A stretch of DNA of 64,000 nt from Tigriopus japonicus (Eukaryota; Arthropoda; Copepoda; Harpacticoida; Harpacticidae). Positions 23,731 through 34,852 of the stretch are shown one piece after another. Location of the stretch: the NCBI GenBank assembly GCA_010645155.1, contig CM021320.1, positions 6,886,563 through 6,950,562 of the forward strand. Direction: 5' to 3'. The translations under genes and the position numbers were made by a program. Position 1 is the stretch's first letter; each line of letters opens with the position of its first letter. The notes under the pieces are model-generated. The model was not told the DNA's origin. It did not search any database and was given only the letters and a program-made list of their open reading frames with translations.

Positions 23731-25889
23731 CCAGTGGTCTTCTTTTGCTTTTTTGCTCACGGAATATGCAATATAAACTACCACTCAACCTTAGTTTTGA
23801 AGTTCCTTTTTTGGAAAGTGAACATTCGGGTAGTTTTGTATTTGTCTGTTTGGTGTTGTTAGAAACAATAGGAAAATCGAGTCATGGTAATCTAGAGTGG
23901 AGAATATAAAGAAATATTAATGATTTAACAATTCGTCAACACTTAAAAAAAAAAAGCTTTAAAAATTGTTTTCAAAACTGATTAAAAGATGAGAACGAAG
24001 GCTTGCCAGGATATTTTATTTTTTATTTTTATTATCACACCTTTTAAGAGAAACCATATATACTTATAGAAATTTCAGTAAGCTATAATGCATATACGTA
24101 TGCAAGATTTTTTACCAACAGATCAATTCAGCTCTTCCTGGTTAATAACGAATAAAAATGATTCTTATCTTGGCATGTTTGGCAGTGCAAGCTCCTCAAT
24201 TTTGCAATCATACAGGAAAGGGCAACTTTTGGACAGAGATACATATGTTGCCCTCTACAACTTCAGATAATACAAAAATTGCTCGAATAGAGATTTATCA
24301 CCCCATCAATGTCCCGGGGAGAAATGCTGAAATAGCTTTGGAGGTCCTTGCGGGAAGAAAAGAAAGGAAAGAGTCTAACTTTTTTCCACTATTTTTCATC
24401 GGATCGAAGAAGAATGGTAAGAACCTATCCCCCATTCAAACGGATTTAGAGCTTGTCAGAGAGTTTCAGAACCTTTTTAAAGGTTCACCATATAATGGCT
24501 CGTGAGACGAGTTCCAAGGATTCTTTCAAGTTTGAATTGGTCTAGGTGTCCAATAAATTATAGAAAATGGTTCATCGTTCCCCTTGCTTCACGACTCCTT
24601 CTCCCATTAAGGCCAAGGCTAAGATCGGCCCTGGTTCATTTTCCTCGTGTTGAGATGGCCTTTTTCTCCGGTCAAGTTCATGATGGCAATCATTCAAGAA
24701 GCACGAGCACTCATTCAAGCGGCTTGTCTACATGCACATGCTCGCTCACTTGCTCTTTCCTGTGCCACTTCCGTGTTCCAGAAATTACGCACTTTCCTCA
24801 CTCGGACAGCATTTTCCCATCATAACTCTTAGTGGTGCGGATGTACATTATCATATTAAAGCTCGAACCATTTTGTCCTTGAGCACCAAAGGTGGTCCAA
24901 CGTCGCCTAGATTGCAAAGCCAGGAGGCCCTTTTAGGAGGGCTCAAAAAGTGCCTTGAGCAGATGAGCAGACATCATGTCTCGAGAATGCAGTGTCATTA
25001 TATTTTGTTGGTACCCTAAAGCACGTTCTGGCGGTAAGAGATTGCAAAACATGGCTAAGCAAGGACAATTTAGTGAACTCGAATTGTAAGTTCAAACCTT
25101 AAAAAAGGAGCTAGGTGTTTAACGAGTTTTTCAAAAACATTTTACCAACGATCCAGGATCGGAAGTGAAAGTAAAGGACACGGCTTTCAAATGTTGGATG
25201 ATAATAATTAAATTGTTTATCCATCATTGCTTTCTTCATAGGACAAATAATAATTATCCTACAAAAATATGACCTAAGTGTTGTAATGGCCACTGATCAT
25301 GGAACATTTGGTTCAAAGACAATTCGGTCATGGTTGAACCATCATTTTTCCCAAATTCTCCATTTCCACTTTTAAAACTGAAAAGTTCCTGGCAAGTAAA
25401 TATTTTTCCAAACTTTGAAAAATGATGAGCCAGTTTCATACATTCACTTAAATTTTTGTCAATTTATACTTCAAAATCATGATTGTTTGAAGACATTTTC
25501 AGTGATCTTGTTATCCCTAAACCAAAATCTTCTGTATTTATTGGTTTATCGACCATTCTAATATTAATCCATTTTTGTGGATAAATCCTTAATCAGAATT
25601 TTCGAAATTCGGATTAATCCGGGAATCCCTTGTTGTTGCAATTGGAATGAGAGGAAAGAACATCAAATTTTAAGTGTTATGTCATTATCTATAATTGATC
25701 TGAAACGTAGAAGCAGTGCAGCATTTTATTGCATAACACTATATTCAAATATGCCTTTCTGTTGACCTGAATATTACTTAAATATCTTTTGATATCATAT
25801 CATTAAGTGCACTTTACATACAAGGACGATAACCCGATATGACGTCGTTAGAGCTAGAAATTTGGGGAAGACTCGCTCCCATTACACAG

Positions 25890-26345
25890 ACGTGTGAAGT
25901 AATTGAAATTACATTTACATAACTGCAATTACATTTCCAAGTAACTGTAATTGTAATTAATTACATTTGGGATCAACGTAATTGTAATTGTAATTGATTA
26001 CATTTGAGCCCATGTAATTGTCACTTCTCTATTTCAAAATTACAATTACATTTTCACCTAAATAAGAAATCCTGAGATTAGAAATTTTGCAGATTTTTCC
26101 CCATCCTTCCAATATTTTTCGGTGTGTAAATTGATTCATAAAAAGCTCACAGGTTTGTTTTTTGTACAAATTTGAAAATAAAGTAATTGTAATTAACTAC
26201 AGTTGAAAATGACGTAATTGTAATTAATTACAGTAGAAAATAACGTAATTATAATTAATTACAGTTGAATTAATGGAATTGTAATTGCATTTTATTACTT
26301 TTGAGACCAATGTAATTCTAATTCTAATCAATTACCATTTAGAAG
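25890..26345. repeat. Degenerate GTAATTGTAATTAATTACA array
   Basis: The consensus recurs about ten times, at first densely and then about every 40-50 bp with interspersed unrelated sequence. The array is bracketed by the similar direct sequences CCATTACACAGACG (about 25879) and CCATTACACGCAGACA (about 26363). The unit is nearly self-complementary, like the repeats inside the foldback elements at 2382-2817 and 30218-31057. Confidence 0.7.
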
Positions 26346-26398
26346 CAATTGACACAGGTCTGCCATTACACGCAGACAAGCCAGTCATGTCAGTCATG

Positions 26399-26430
26399 CA
26401 TGCAAGCAAGCAAGCAAGCAAGCATGCTTT
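26399..26430. repeat. (AAGC)n microsatellite
   Basis: About five AAGC units flanked by GCATGC, simple sequence. Confidence 0.85.
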
Positions 26431-26862
26431 CCCGCATGGGAGCAATCAGGGACCATTAAAGATTCTGCTACTAATGAAATACCCATTACAACCACATGCC
26501 GTTCAGGCTTTAATGCGTAACGCGTTGGTCCGCCAGACTTGACTGACGTCTCGTATCCTCAAAATGTTGGAAGACGCGTATATCCTTGGATGATCCAATT
26601 TTTGTCAAGAAAAACTGAGAAAATACAAAGATCTACCTCTTACTCACAAAACAGCTTAAGGGCAGAATGATTTTCAAAAAATACGTCCTTTTCTCAAGAC
26701 ATTTATTGACTGTAAGAAAAACATTTATGATATTTGAAGAAAGTCTTGAACATAAAAGTCACCACAGCCGGATTCAATACATGTTTAAACTAAGACTATT
26801 ACGAAGAATGTTTTCCAACAGCATTTCGTTAGTTGTTAGAGGCGGAACACCGCTGGGAAATT

Positions 26863-26974
26863 TCATTTCAAAAGAGGCCATCGACACCTGCTCCTATACA
26901 CGCATTCACTACTACCTCACCCTTGGGAATAACCGCAGGACGGCTTTTTAAGATTGTCAAAACCGTGACAATTT
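26863..26974 (-). repeat. Related retroposon fragment, unoccupied by the hAT-like element
   Basis: On the minus strand this reads TATTCCCAAGGGTGAGGTAG and matches the retroposon of 3481-4240 on both sides of the point where that copy holds its 527-bp insertion. It also shares a preceding segment like GTCACGGTTTTGA. Its ends were not resolved. Confidence 0.6.
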
Positions 26975-27510
26975 TTTATTCGTTACAATCATTTTATATA
27001 TTGTATTTCACCTGACATTATTTTACAAACATGTCTTCTTGTACTACATAAAATGTGTTGTGGGGAGTTTCGGGCGCATTTTGGATTTTGTTTAGGGAAT
27101 ACTTTTTTTAAAGATTATTCCCCAAATAAATTTATTCAACAATCAAAATCCAGTAATATGTCCCTAATAATTTGGATTCAGATATAAAACAATAGTATTT
27201 GTTATATGTCAATTAAGTACATCGGTTTAATTGAGTGAAAGGGAGGAACAACCAAATAGCGAACATATTTTTATGCAAGTTAAATTACGGTAGTTATGAA
27301 GTATCTGATCAATACAATAAGTAAGTAATGGTTATTGCGACTCTTGGTCATGTCAGGGGTGTCAGAATGTATAAAATAAATAAAATGGACATGTATGATA
27401 ATATACATGATAAAAGACATGTCAATGGTTAAAACATAAAAATAGATGAGTAAAATTGTGATATCACACTTGAGTTGACTAGAATAATTGTAAAATTGTA
27501 AAAATACCTG

Positions 27511-28127
27511 TTACCTTTTAGAAAAAATATCGTGATTCAAAGCCTTATAGTCATCAATGTTTTGTCGAAGTACAATTCCCACGGTCATTTCCAATAACCA
27601 ACTCATTTGGTCTCGAACCAAATTTGGCCTCATTAACGAGACCAACCAGGCTTTTGGGAATTCTCTGGACCATTGACCTTCCAAATGAGTCAGTATTTTG
27701 AAGTTTGTGTGCGTGTAAGAGTATGGACCAAAAGTGGTCCACGGAAAATGTGGAAAAGGGTACTTGTTCCAAGCTTGATTAATGAAACGAGATGGAACCC
27801 ATGACAGACTGGCGATGGGAAAACGGAGCAAACGAAATCTCTTTTGGAAAAAGCCGCCCACTTTCCAAGCTTTCTTGGTTCCAAATTAAACAAGGGTTCC
27901 CTTTTTAGGAGCTCCAAACCTTTCATGAGCAACTGTTCCATTAGAAAATGGCCATATCTACTAATCAGTGGGATATGGTCCAAACCGATACGTAATATTT
28001 GATCGAAACTCGCCAAGTCTTGGGACGCTAAAAAACCTACTTTGGGCTTGGTAAATATTCCCAAAAATTCTGCACCATTTGTCATAGTGAACCTCTGCAT
28101 TGTTAGTAACGAGAATGGTCCTTCCAA
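27511..28127 (-). other. Two overlapping unrecognised ORFs, coding status uncertain
   Basis: On the minus strand an ORF of 145 codons (28127-27690) overlaps one of 116 codons (27861-27511) in another frame. Amino-acid composition is protein-like in both, which could reflect a frameshifted pseudogene, but no motif is recognisable. A chance pair of ORFs is equally possible. The stretch 26975-29955 otherwise shows nothing I can support, apart from a hAT-type end (GTAAGAACCCCTG) near 29580-29594. Confidence 0.2.
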
Positions 28128-30217
28128 TATCCTGTTTGTTTACCTTCTTAGTTCCATGATATCATCCATTTCTATATTCTGAACTTCAAGGCACAATGTT
28201 GTCTCAACTTCTACGTTTACTTTCAGTTTTAGAAGTCCAAACCGATATTCCAACACAATGCAGCAATTGGAAGCAAATGACCACCGTCTTTCAACTTATT
28301 CACAATTGAAGAGACTCAGGAAAACTTTGCTTGTCACGGAATGAGAAACTTTAGATTGACATCGGTTGTTTCCTTTTCTCATGTTGTTCCACCTTATTTG
28401 AACATGGATCAAGATTTTGAGGAGTTAAGACTCTTCGCTATCCCCTTAATTGAAGAAGAAAGGCGCAAAGATTAACCTCAGAAGCAGCTTTTGTGGCAGT
28501 ACAACCACTTGAATCACAACAGCCACTTCTGTACAAGGTCATTATTGTCCATTATGGTGCATTCTTGGCTCATGAAGGCTCTGTTTGGTCTGGAACCACA
28601 ACACCACTAAGAACAACAATAACCACCGCCATGAGACCACAAGGTCTTATAACGAAACAGATCTCTAGGGATATCGATGACGTCATCTCCAAAGAGAGGT
28701 AATTGGTTTTTGGCCTATCCGGGAGTGGTTTCCAAGCTAAGAAAGGTTGCAACATGAGAGATCTTTTAATTGAGCCGGGAGAAAGTAATTTGTGGTTACG
28801 TGGTGGTATTTTGATGGTGTTGAAGTTGATGATGAAGCTTGGTGGTGTGAAGCTTTTCTTTTTCTTGGCAAAAACGATATTTTCACCAACAAATGGTGAA
28901 ACAGAGCGAAGAAGATTGATTAAAGACCCCCGAGGAAGAACGTCGTTTCTCGAAGCCTTTTAAGACTTTTCCTCGGCCTTCCCTTTTCCTTACAAGGTTA
29001 AGAAAAACACTTCGTGTTTGGTCTCTTCAACTGGAAAAGGGAAAAACCCTGAAGGTCTTGCGAAAACCACGATCTCTGATAGATTTTGCAAAAAGCGGAA
29101 GACGGGATTCGAGGATATATTGGCTGTCATCACATTTGTGATAATTCCTTGCTGGAAGTGGATTTTTTCATGCTTTCAGATTGGCACAAAAGATGACCTG
29201 TTTTGGAACAATCGATTCCCAGTTGTGATGTAAACTAGAGAAAGTACAATTTCTTTTGCTGTTCTAAAAATATATGCGCATAGAATTCCTCCACAAGCTC
29301 TGAAATTCATTTTTGTGATTGTTAAAAAGTTTGACCCAAGGTTGCAAAAATTGGACGCGGGTGTGGGCCTGAATTAGGCTGCAACTTTCATTAGTGAAAG
29401 GAAGCGGATGTTGAGGTTGTTGAAGGCTCATTCACTGGTCTGGACAGAATGATTCATCTTTGGTTATGACTTTCAGCTCATTCATGGTGAGAAATTGCGC
29501 TATCCACTGCCATATATTGCTCGGAGATATTTTACTTTTTGCTTAATCTGCAAGCGAAAAGGGGGCCCCGGCTCAAAAACTGTAAGAACCCCTGATGTAG
29601 GAGAAACGTTTTCTTGAAATCGAAGTTAATTTGATCTTATTTTCTCATTAATGAGTGGGCCAGTCAAACAAGGCAAAGAAAAACACGCCCATGGTCATTC
29701 TCATAACAATACATGAAGAAAGTCTTGCGTGGTTCTTCTTTGGAGGAACAAATGTTGTGAATGAAAACACTAGGATTGTAAAAAGATCGGTGCTTTATGT
29801 AATTAGCTAATCAAGCATTAATGAAGAACAGTGTACTTCGTTAGGAATGGAAAATATCTGCATTTTCGTTTTTTTTTAATGCTGACATTTGGGGCGGCCA
29901 AATTATATGTAACCTTCACAAACAATATTGAGCAGGTATCATCTATGAAGACATCATGTGGGGAGCCAAAGTTCATGATTAAAGGTAACCTTTCCTTGTC
30001 AGAATCACATCTAAGCTAGTTAGCCCATGTGATAGTGCAGTTTGGTTAGGGAAAATCCTCAAGCCTGCTGCAAATGTGTCTAAGGCATTATCTGATATGC
30101 AAAAAGTGAATTTCAACTAGTGTGGAGTTTAAACAAGGGCCGATTAATGTCCCGATTAATTCACATGATCGGGTGATTGACAACAAAGATTTTGTTTAGA
30201 TTTTTCTTAGTGATATG

Positions 30218-31057
30218 TAGGGACAGGAACTTAAGACGAATAAACTTATTCGTCTTTTTTCGTCTTTTTGGCCTTTATTCGTCGCGAAATTTTTTTTCGT
30301 CTAATTTGGATTTCATTCGTCTTTTTTCGTCTAATTGGCCAAAAATTTTGATTTTCTTAGATTTCAAGCGCTTGCAACGGTTTTTTCTTTCAATTTTCCA
30401 GGCAAGTAAAAACTTCAAAGAAAGTTCAAGCCCACCAATCATAGGCCAACGTAATGATTTGATTGTCAGTTGCAGTTTTGCACAAACAAAATACAATCCA
30501 CACTTATAAATTAACTTGTACTCGTACAGTTGCTCGACGGACACAGAAAGAAAAGATTACTATTGGGTTAAAAAGGCCATCAGAACAATTATTGGATTTG
30601 CAAATCTGATTTTAAGGATAGCTGTACTAAATACGTTCCTTTAAAAGAGTATTTTTAACTCTTGGTTTTTATTTGACATATGTACTACTGGCTAATTCTT
30701 GCTCGTTAGGTACTGCCTTTTTTAAACTTTTCTAGATTTTGCCGTTTTTGACAGTCAGATCAGTTCAGACAGATTGGTCCTTATCAATAGGGACATACAT
30801 AACGTCTATTTGTGGAATCAGCTTTAAACGTCTTTTTTCGTCTGGACGGGCATTTAATTTTTTTTCTTTCTTATAAGATAGGTTCATTCGCCTTTTTGGG
30901 AAATTAATTCGATTTTTTCCATTTTGCAAGTATTTTTTTTTCTTTTTTTTCCGTCTGTTGGGAACTTTTATTCGTCTTTTTTCGTTTGATCGGTCAATTC
31001 TATTCGTCTTTTTTCGTTTAATTTGACAGTTTTCTTCGTCTTAACTTCCTGTCCCTA
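30218..31057. mobile_element. hAT-like foldback element filled with TTCGTC repeats (840 bp)
   Basis: Ends are TAGGGACAGGAACTTAAGAC and GTCTTAACTTCCTGTCCCTA. Flanking 8-bp duplications GTGATATG (30210-30217) and GTAATATG (31058-31065) differ at one base. Both arms contain many degenerate TTCGTCTTTTTTCGTC units. Repeat R copy 1 has the undisturbed site near 4392. It has no transposase and is therefore non-autonomous. Confidence 0.87.
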
Positions 31058-32514
31058 GTAATATGAAATCTCGGCTTGCGCAAGTTTTTTCACGGAAGGT
31101 TGCAAGGTAGGGTTACCTCTTGGAGAATGGGTGTTTTGCTCTTGTACGTATATGAGCAAACACGAATTCGAGTTTGATTTGCAACCCTGCTCAGAAGTCA
31201 CAAAAGTCAGGGATGCTTTGCTTTTTGGTGCTTCTTAAAGAAAAAACGGGTTTATGAAGCCTGGTAGACAGAGAGGAATATGATTTCACTTAGGTAAATT
31301 GGCAACCCCAGCACCAAGTCAGATCACTCAAGAACCACTGAATTTCACGGAACTGGGAGGCTAACGAGAGGAAGGATGATTTCCAGCAGGAACAATTCAA
31401 TTACGTTCTTCTGCAAATGAGGCCTTGCTTATTTTGATCAGAATACGTATTTCAATTTTCAGCTCAATCGAACATCGGAGTCGAAAGTTATGGTCTCTCA
31501 AAGTTCAGTGAAAATCCTACCGAGAATGAATGAACTAGCCCTTTTTTGGTAAATGTTTTACCGCAAAAGGGAGAAAACCAAAAATTCATTCATTCTATGC
31601 TCTCTTCAGTACAAAAGTTTGAGAAGGCGTAACTTTTCACTCCGGCATTCGATTGAGCTGAAAATTGAAATACGTCGTCTACTGAAAACAAGCCAGGTCT
31701 CGTTGGCAGAAGAACGCAATGAGAAATGCAGGGGGAGGTTTGAGTGATCTCTTCAAAAATCTTATCGTGGGCGGATGAGAGAAGAGAAAAGGCTTGTTTG
31801 GCAACAGTGGGTGGCTCGTGAGAATTTGGGCAGTTTAAGGGTTTTCGCAATTTACAGACCGCCCTTGTGAATTAGATGCCATAAAAAATGTCGAATTGCA
31901 AGTTTGAACCATTGACTTCTATTAATACTAGACCGAGTGTAAGCCTAAAAATGTGTCTCCGGTCGCCAACTGTTGAGCGGACACAAGTGCGGGAACATTT
32001 GAAATCAAAAAAGTCAAATGTGGAATTCAGTAATATTTTTGGGTCATTTTTTGTTATTGCTAGTGGTCACTTTCTTGAAAGAACCGAAGACGTCACTAGG
32101 TGACCATGCCATGGATTTGAATACTACAACTAGGAACTTTTTTGCCAATACATTGAATAAGTCATTGGTGGGAAGAACACAAATTGAAGCTTTTGCGTTA
32201 TGTAGCGTTAATCCAATGCATATATGGACAAAAACTTACTTGTAGCTTCAAGAACGAGTTTTGAAAAGTTGTTCTTGACTCGCATGTTTCGTCACACTAA
32301 CTGTCCGCTCAACAGTTGTGAGGGAGACATTTTCCTCATGAAATCTACGCATTCTGCCCCGCTTGCCAAATCAGCCAGACTAAAGCTTGCACGCTATCTA
32401 CCGGGTGGTCCATATACATTGTCCTAAAACTTTAAACACCTGTAATTTTGTTAATAAGAATGCTAGATCGATTCTGAAGGCAGTTTCCGATAGATATATT
32501 TCTTACGCTTTAAA

Positions 32515-34127
32515 TTATTTGATAATTGAGCCCTCGGCGTCGACAACCTGCTGAAGGCGTTTCCTGAAGGCGGCGCACGTCTTTACAACGTGCAGGGAGT
32601 GATTACCGTATCATTTTACGGCCCTGCTGCCGTCTCTAACTGCCGTTAGCAGTGTAGGCTTGCCAAACAAATCTCAGTTTTCAAGGGTCAGATTTTCGAA
32701 AAATGTTCCATTTATGGGCAATGGCATGGTTAATGTATGTTGAGAAGTATTGCAAAGTAATTTGCAAACAAATGGAGAAATTAGAGGCCTTCAATTAAAT
32801 AAATTATTTGTTTTTAGGTTAAGTTGCCCCAGGAACCGATCTCCTCTGGCCATCTTGTTATTCAAAGTCGGGCATTCCTAATTTCAAAGATTGGAAGAAC
32901 CCTCTCAACTTATGTAGCGAAATTTTAGATATAAGCAACAAAACACACTTTTTGCAAATTCAATGTCAAGATTTTCTATTTCAACTTCAATTTGTGCAGA
33001 TAAGAAATGCATTGATGCAAAAAACACCAGGCCTAAACCTTCATTTTAGCTACCTTTCACGCTCATCAAAAACACATGTCTTCCGAACTTATTTTCCCGC
33101 CAAAAATGATGACGTAACTAGTAATTGCTGTAATATACGCGGGATCGAGATTGCGCCAGACGGAGGTCACGGCGCGGCGCAGCGATTCGGTGTTGGGGTG
33201 GGGGGAGGCGCAGGTCTTGGTGGAGATGGCGTTCCACACGCTGAAGTCTAGGGGGTTCAAGTCGGGGGAGTTGGGAGGCCACATTGACTTGGTCCAAAAT
33301 GGAACCCCTTGTTCTTCAAGGAACTTCTGCGTGGTGTTGGCCGTATGCGCCCGCGCACCATCCTGCATCCACACGAATGGCGCTGGTACATCTCCCTGGC
33401 CCCTCCTGGCCACGCTGGAGTACTTCTGGCTGATGCTTCTCATCCACGGGATGAGCTTGGTGTCCAATTCCTTTATGTAGTTGCCGGCGTTGAGTCTGTA
33501 GCCGACCGGGAACCAGATGGGTGGAGAAACCTCGCCAGTAGACGCCACCGCCCCCAAAAACATCAAACTGGAGGGGTGCTTGGAGCTGGTGGTGTACTTG
33601 TCGGCGTACCCCGGTTTGGCGTCAGGTAGCATCACGTTGTGGCGGTTGTAGGCCTCGGACACACAAAAAGTTTTTTCGTCAGAGTAAAAAATTATGCGCC
33701 CAGGGGGGGCCGACTTGATGTCGTTTAGCAGGGCCCTGGCGCGGTCTCGGCGCTTCTGGCACATATCAGGGGTGAGAAGAGGCTTCCTCTGTCGAATTCT
33801 TGACTTGGCGCCGATCTTCTTGGCGCACTGGAGCACTGTAGTCTTGGCAATGCCCATCCGACGCGAATGGTCGCGGTAAGACCGGCGAGGGTGGCGTTCA
33901 ATCGCCTTCTTGAGGCGGCGCAGCGCCGCTGGCGCAGTTTTCACGGCAGGGCGTCCAGGAGGCTTCACCGGGGCAACGTCTCCACCACTTTTTATTTTGG
34001 TCTTTACCCGATTAACGGTCCTCTTCGAGCATCCAAGTTGGTTGGCAATGGCCTCTGAGGCCATTCCCGCGCGGTCCAGATTTGCAATGTCCTGGCGCAA
34101 TCCCATTATTTCGGCGTTTTGGCGCAA
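32515..34127 (-). pseudogene. Mariner-family DD37D transposase, C terminus split by an insertion
   Basis: The ORF runs from the ATG at 34127 and stays open for 353 codons to 33066. It has an N-terminal helix-turn-helix (about 10-45, ANQLGCSKRTVNRVK), a second DNA-binding region (about 60-115) with a basic GRP-type linker, and a catalytic core. The acidic residues are D150 in FYSDEKTF, D256 in WMQDGARAHT and D294 in SPDLNPLDFSVW. The last two are 37 residues apart, which defines DD37D (maT-like) transposases. The frame is undamaged up to DPAYI. The last 21 codons come from inserted repeat sequence. The native end, TCAAFRKRLQQVV to a TAA at 32515-32517, lies on the far side of the insertion. 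Loss of about 24 C-terminal residues makes activity doubtful. The intact catalytic triad and absence of other stops mean the disruption was recent. Confidence 0.92.
32588..33130 (+). mobile_element. About 540-bp element inserted in the mariner transposase, copy 1
   Basis: It interrupts the transposase between DPAYI and VKTCAAF. From about 32634 to 33130 it matches 59229-59740, sharing ACTGCCGTTAGCAGT, GTTGAGAAGTATTGCAAAGT, CTCCTCTGGCCATCTTGTTA and CATGTCYTCCGAACT. Ends like CAGGGAGTGATTACCGTATC and the complement of GATGACGTAACTAGTAATTG may be imperfect inverted repeats. A target duplication is not clear, so the class is unassigned. Confidence 0.82.
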
Positions 34128-34852
34128 ACGTTCAATTTTGTTTATTTACGTCGAAAGAGGAGAGATAGAGCTTTCGTGTTGTGTTTTTGCCGCTCGATTT
34201 GGTTGAGGTTTCGTGATTCTACAGGTGTTTCTTTCTGTGGGACAATGTATGTGGACCACCCGGTAGTGATTATAATTGATCTAAGGTTTGAACACCTTTG
34301 GTTAGGATTTTGGAAAAAAATGCAAACTTTATTTGCTCGTTCTTGCACGAGAAAATTCTCAACAAAAGGCCACTTTTTGGGGTAAGTACAAGTATAAGTG
34401 ATGTTATAAGCAATGATTTGTATTACAAAACTCCAAAACCATCAAGGCACCAAACAAAATGCCGTGTTTTGTACGTGTTTCTCTTCAATATCAAAGGTCT
34501 TTCTTGATATGCTTGATGCTTGCCATTTTTTAATCAAAAGAATAATTTTGCATATTCTTACAAAACCGAGAGTCAAAATGTCCAAACTTGCAATTCGACA
34601 TTTTTTGTAGCATCTAAGTCATAAGGGCGGTCTGTAAAACGCGGAAAACCCTTGCACTGACCAAAATCTTACATTGACGAACAAGCCTTTTCTCTTCTTT
34701 CATCCGCCCACGAAAAGATTTTTGAAGAGATCACTTAAACCTCCCCCTGCATGCCTCATTGAATTAATCCTTCTGGAAATCATAATTCCCACCGTGAGCC
34801 TCCCACTCCAGTTTTCAGTGCTTCTTGGATCACTACAAAATCAACAAAAAAT

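Larger units (their letters stand above)
23731..26862. other. No gene supported; contains TAATTGTAATTA array
   Basis: The region downstream of myosin holds several short ORFs without motifs. The repeats at 25890-26345 and 26399-26430 are listed separately. Confidence 0.45.
32401..34263 (-). mobile_element. DD37D mariner (maT-like) element, interrupted
   Basis: Terminal inverted repeats start CCGGGTGGTCCATATACATT on the left and end GTGGACCACCCGG on the right, about 26 bp with one or two mismatches. TA target duplications lie at 32399-32400 and 34264-34265. Without the inner insertion (about 32588-33130) the element is about 1.32 kb, the normal mariner size. It sits inside the element of 31726-34752. 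Confidence 0.93.
31726..34752. mobile_element. Unclassified element with about 185-bp inverted arms, nested in MITE C
   Basis: Left arm 31726-31917 and right arm 34571-34752 are inverted copies starting ATGCAGGGGGAGGTTT and sharing GTGGGCGGATGA, GAAGAGAAAAGGCTTGTT, ACAGACCGCCCTT and GTCGAATTGCAAGTTT. Its insertion point breaks the right arm of MITE C near CAATGAG/CTCATTG, and a target duplication could not be resolved. Apart from the mariner inside it, about 800 bp of interior (31918-32398 and 34266-34570) shows no recognisable protein. Confidence 0.75.
31329..34827. mobile_element. 455-bp-type foldback MITE, copy C, carrying nested elements (3499 bp)
   Basis: Perfect 7-bp duplications GATCACT flank it (31322-31328 and 34828-34834), and the ends CAAGAACCACTG and CAGTGCTTCTTG match copies A and B. 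The MITE itself is 31329-31725 plus 34753-34827, about 470 bp. Everything between was inserted later. Repeat R copy 1 has a single AGTGCTC (3362-3368) at the equivalent position. Confidence 0.9.
29956..34852 (-). repeat. Dispersed repeat R, copy 2 (split by two large insertions)
   Basis: The pieces 29956-30209, 31066-31328 and 34828-34852 match, inverted, the parts of copy 1 at 3335-4640. Removing the 840-bp hAT-like element and the 3.5-kb composite leaves about 550 bp, the same size as copy 1 without its retroposon. This copy is empty where copy 1 holds the retroposon. Confidence 0.82.

Noticed and set aside
24158..24505. 115-codon ORF with a hydrophobic start downstream of myosin
   Set aside because: Overlaps two other ORFs of similar length, and no motif or exon structure could be supported.
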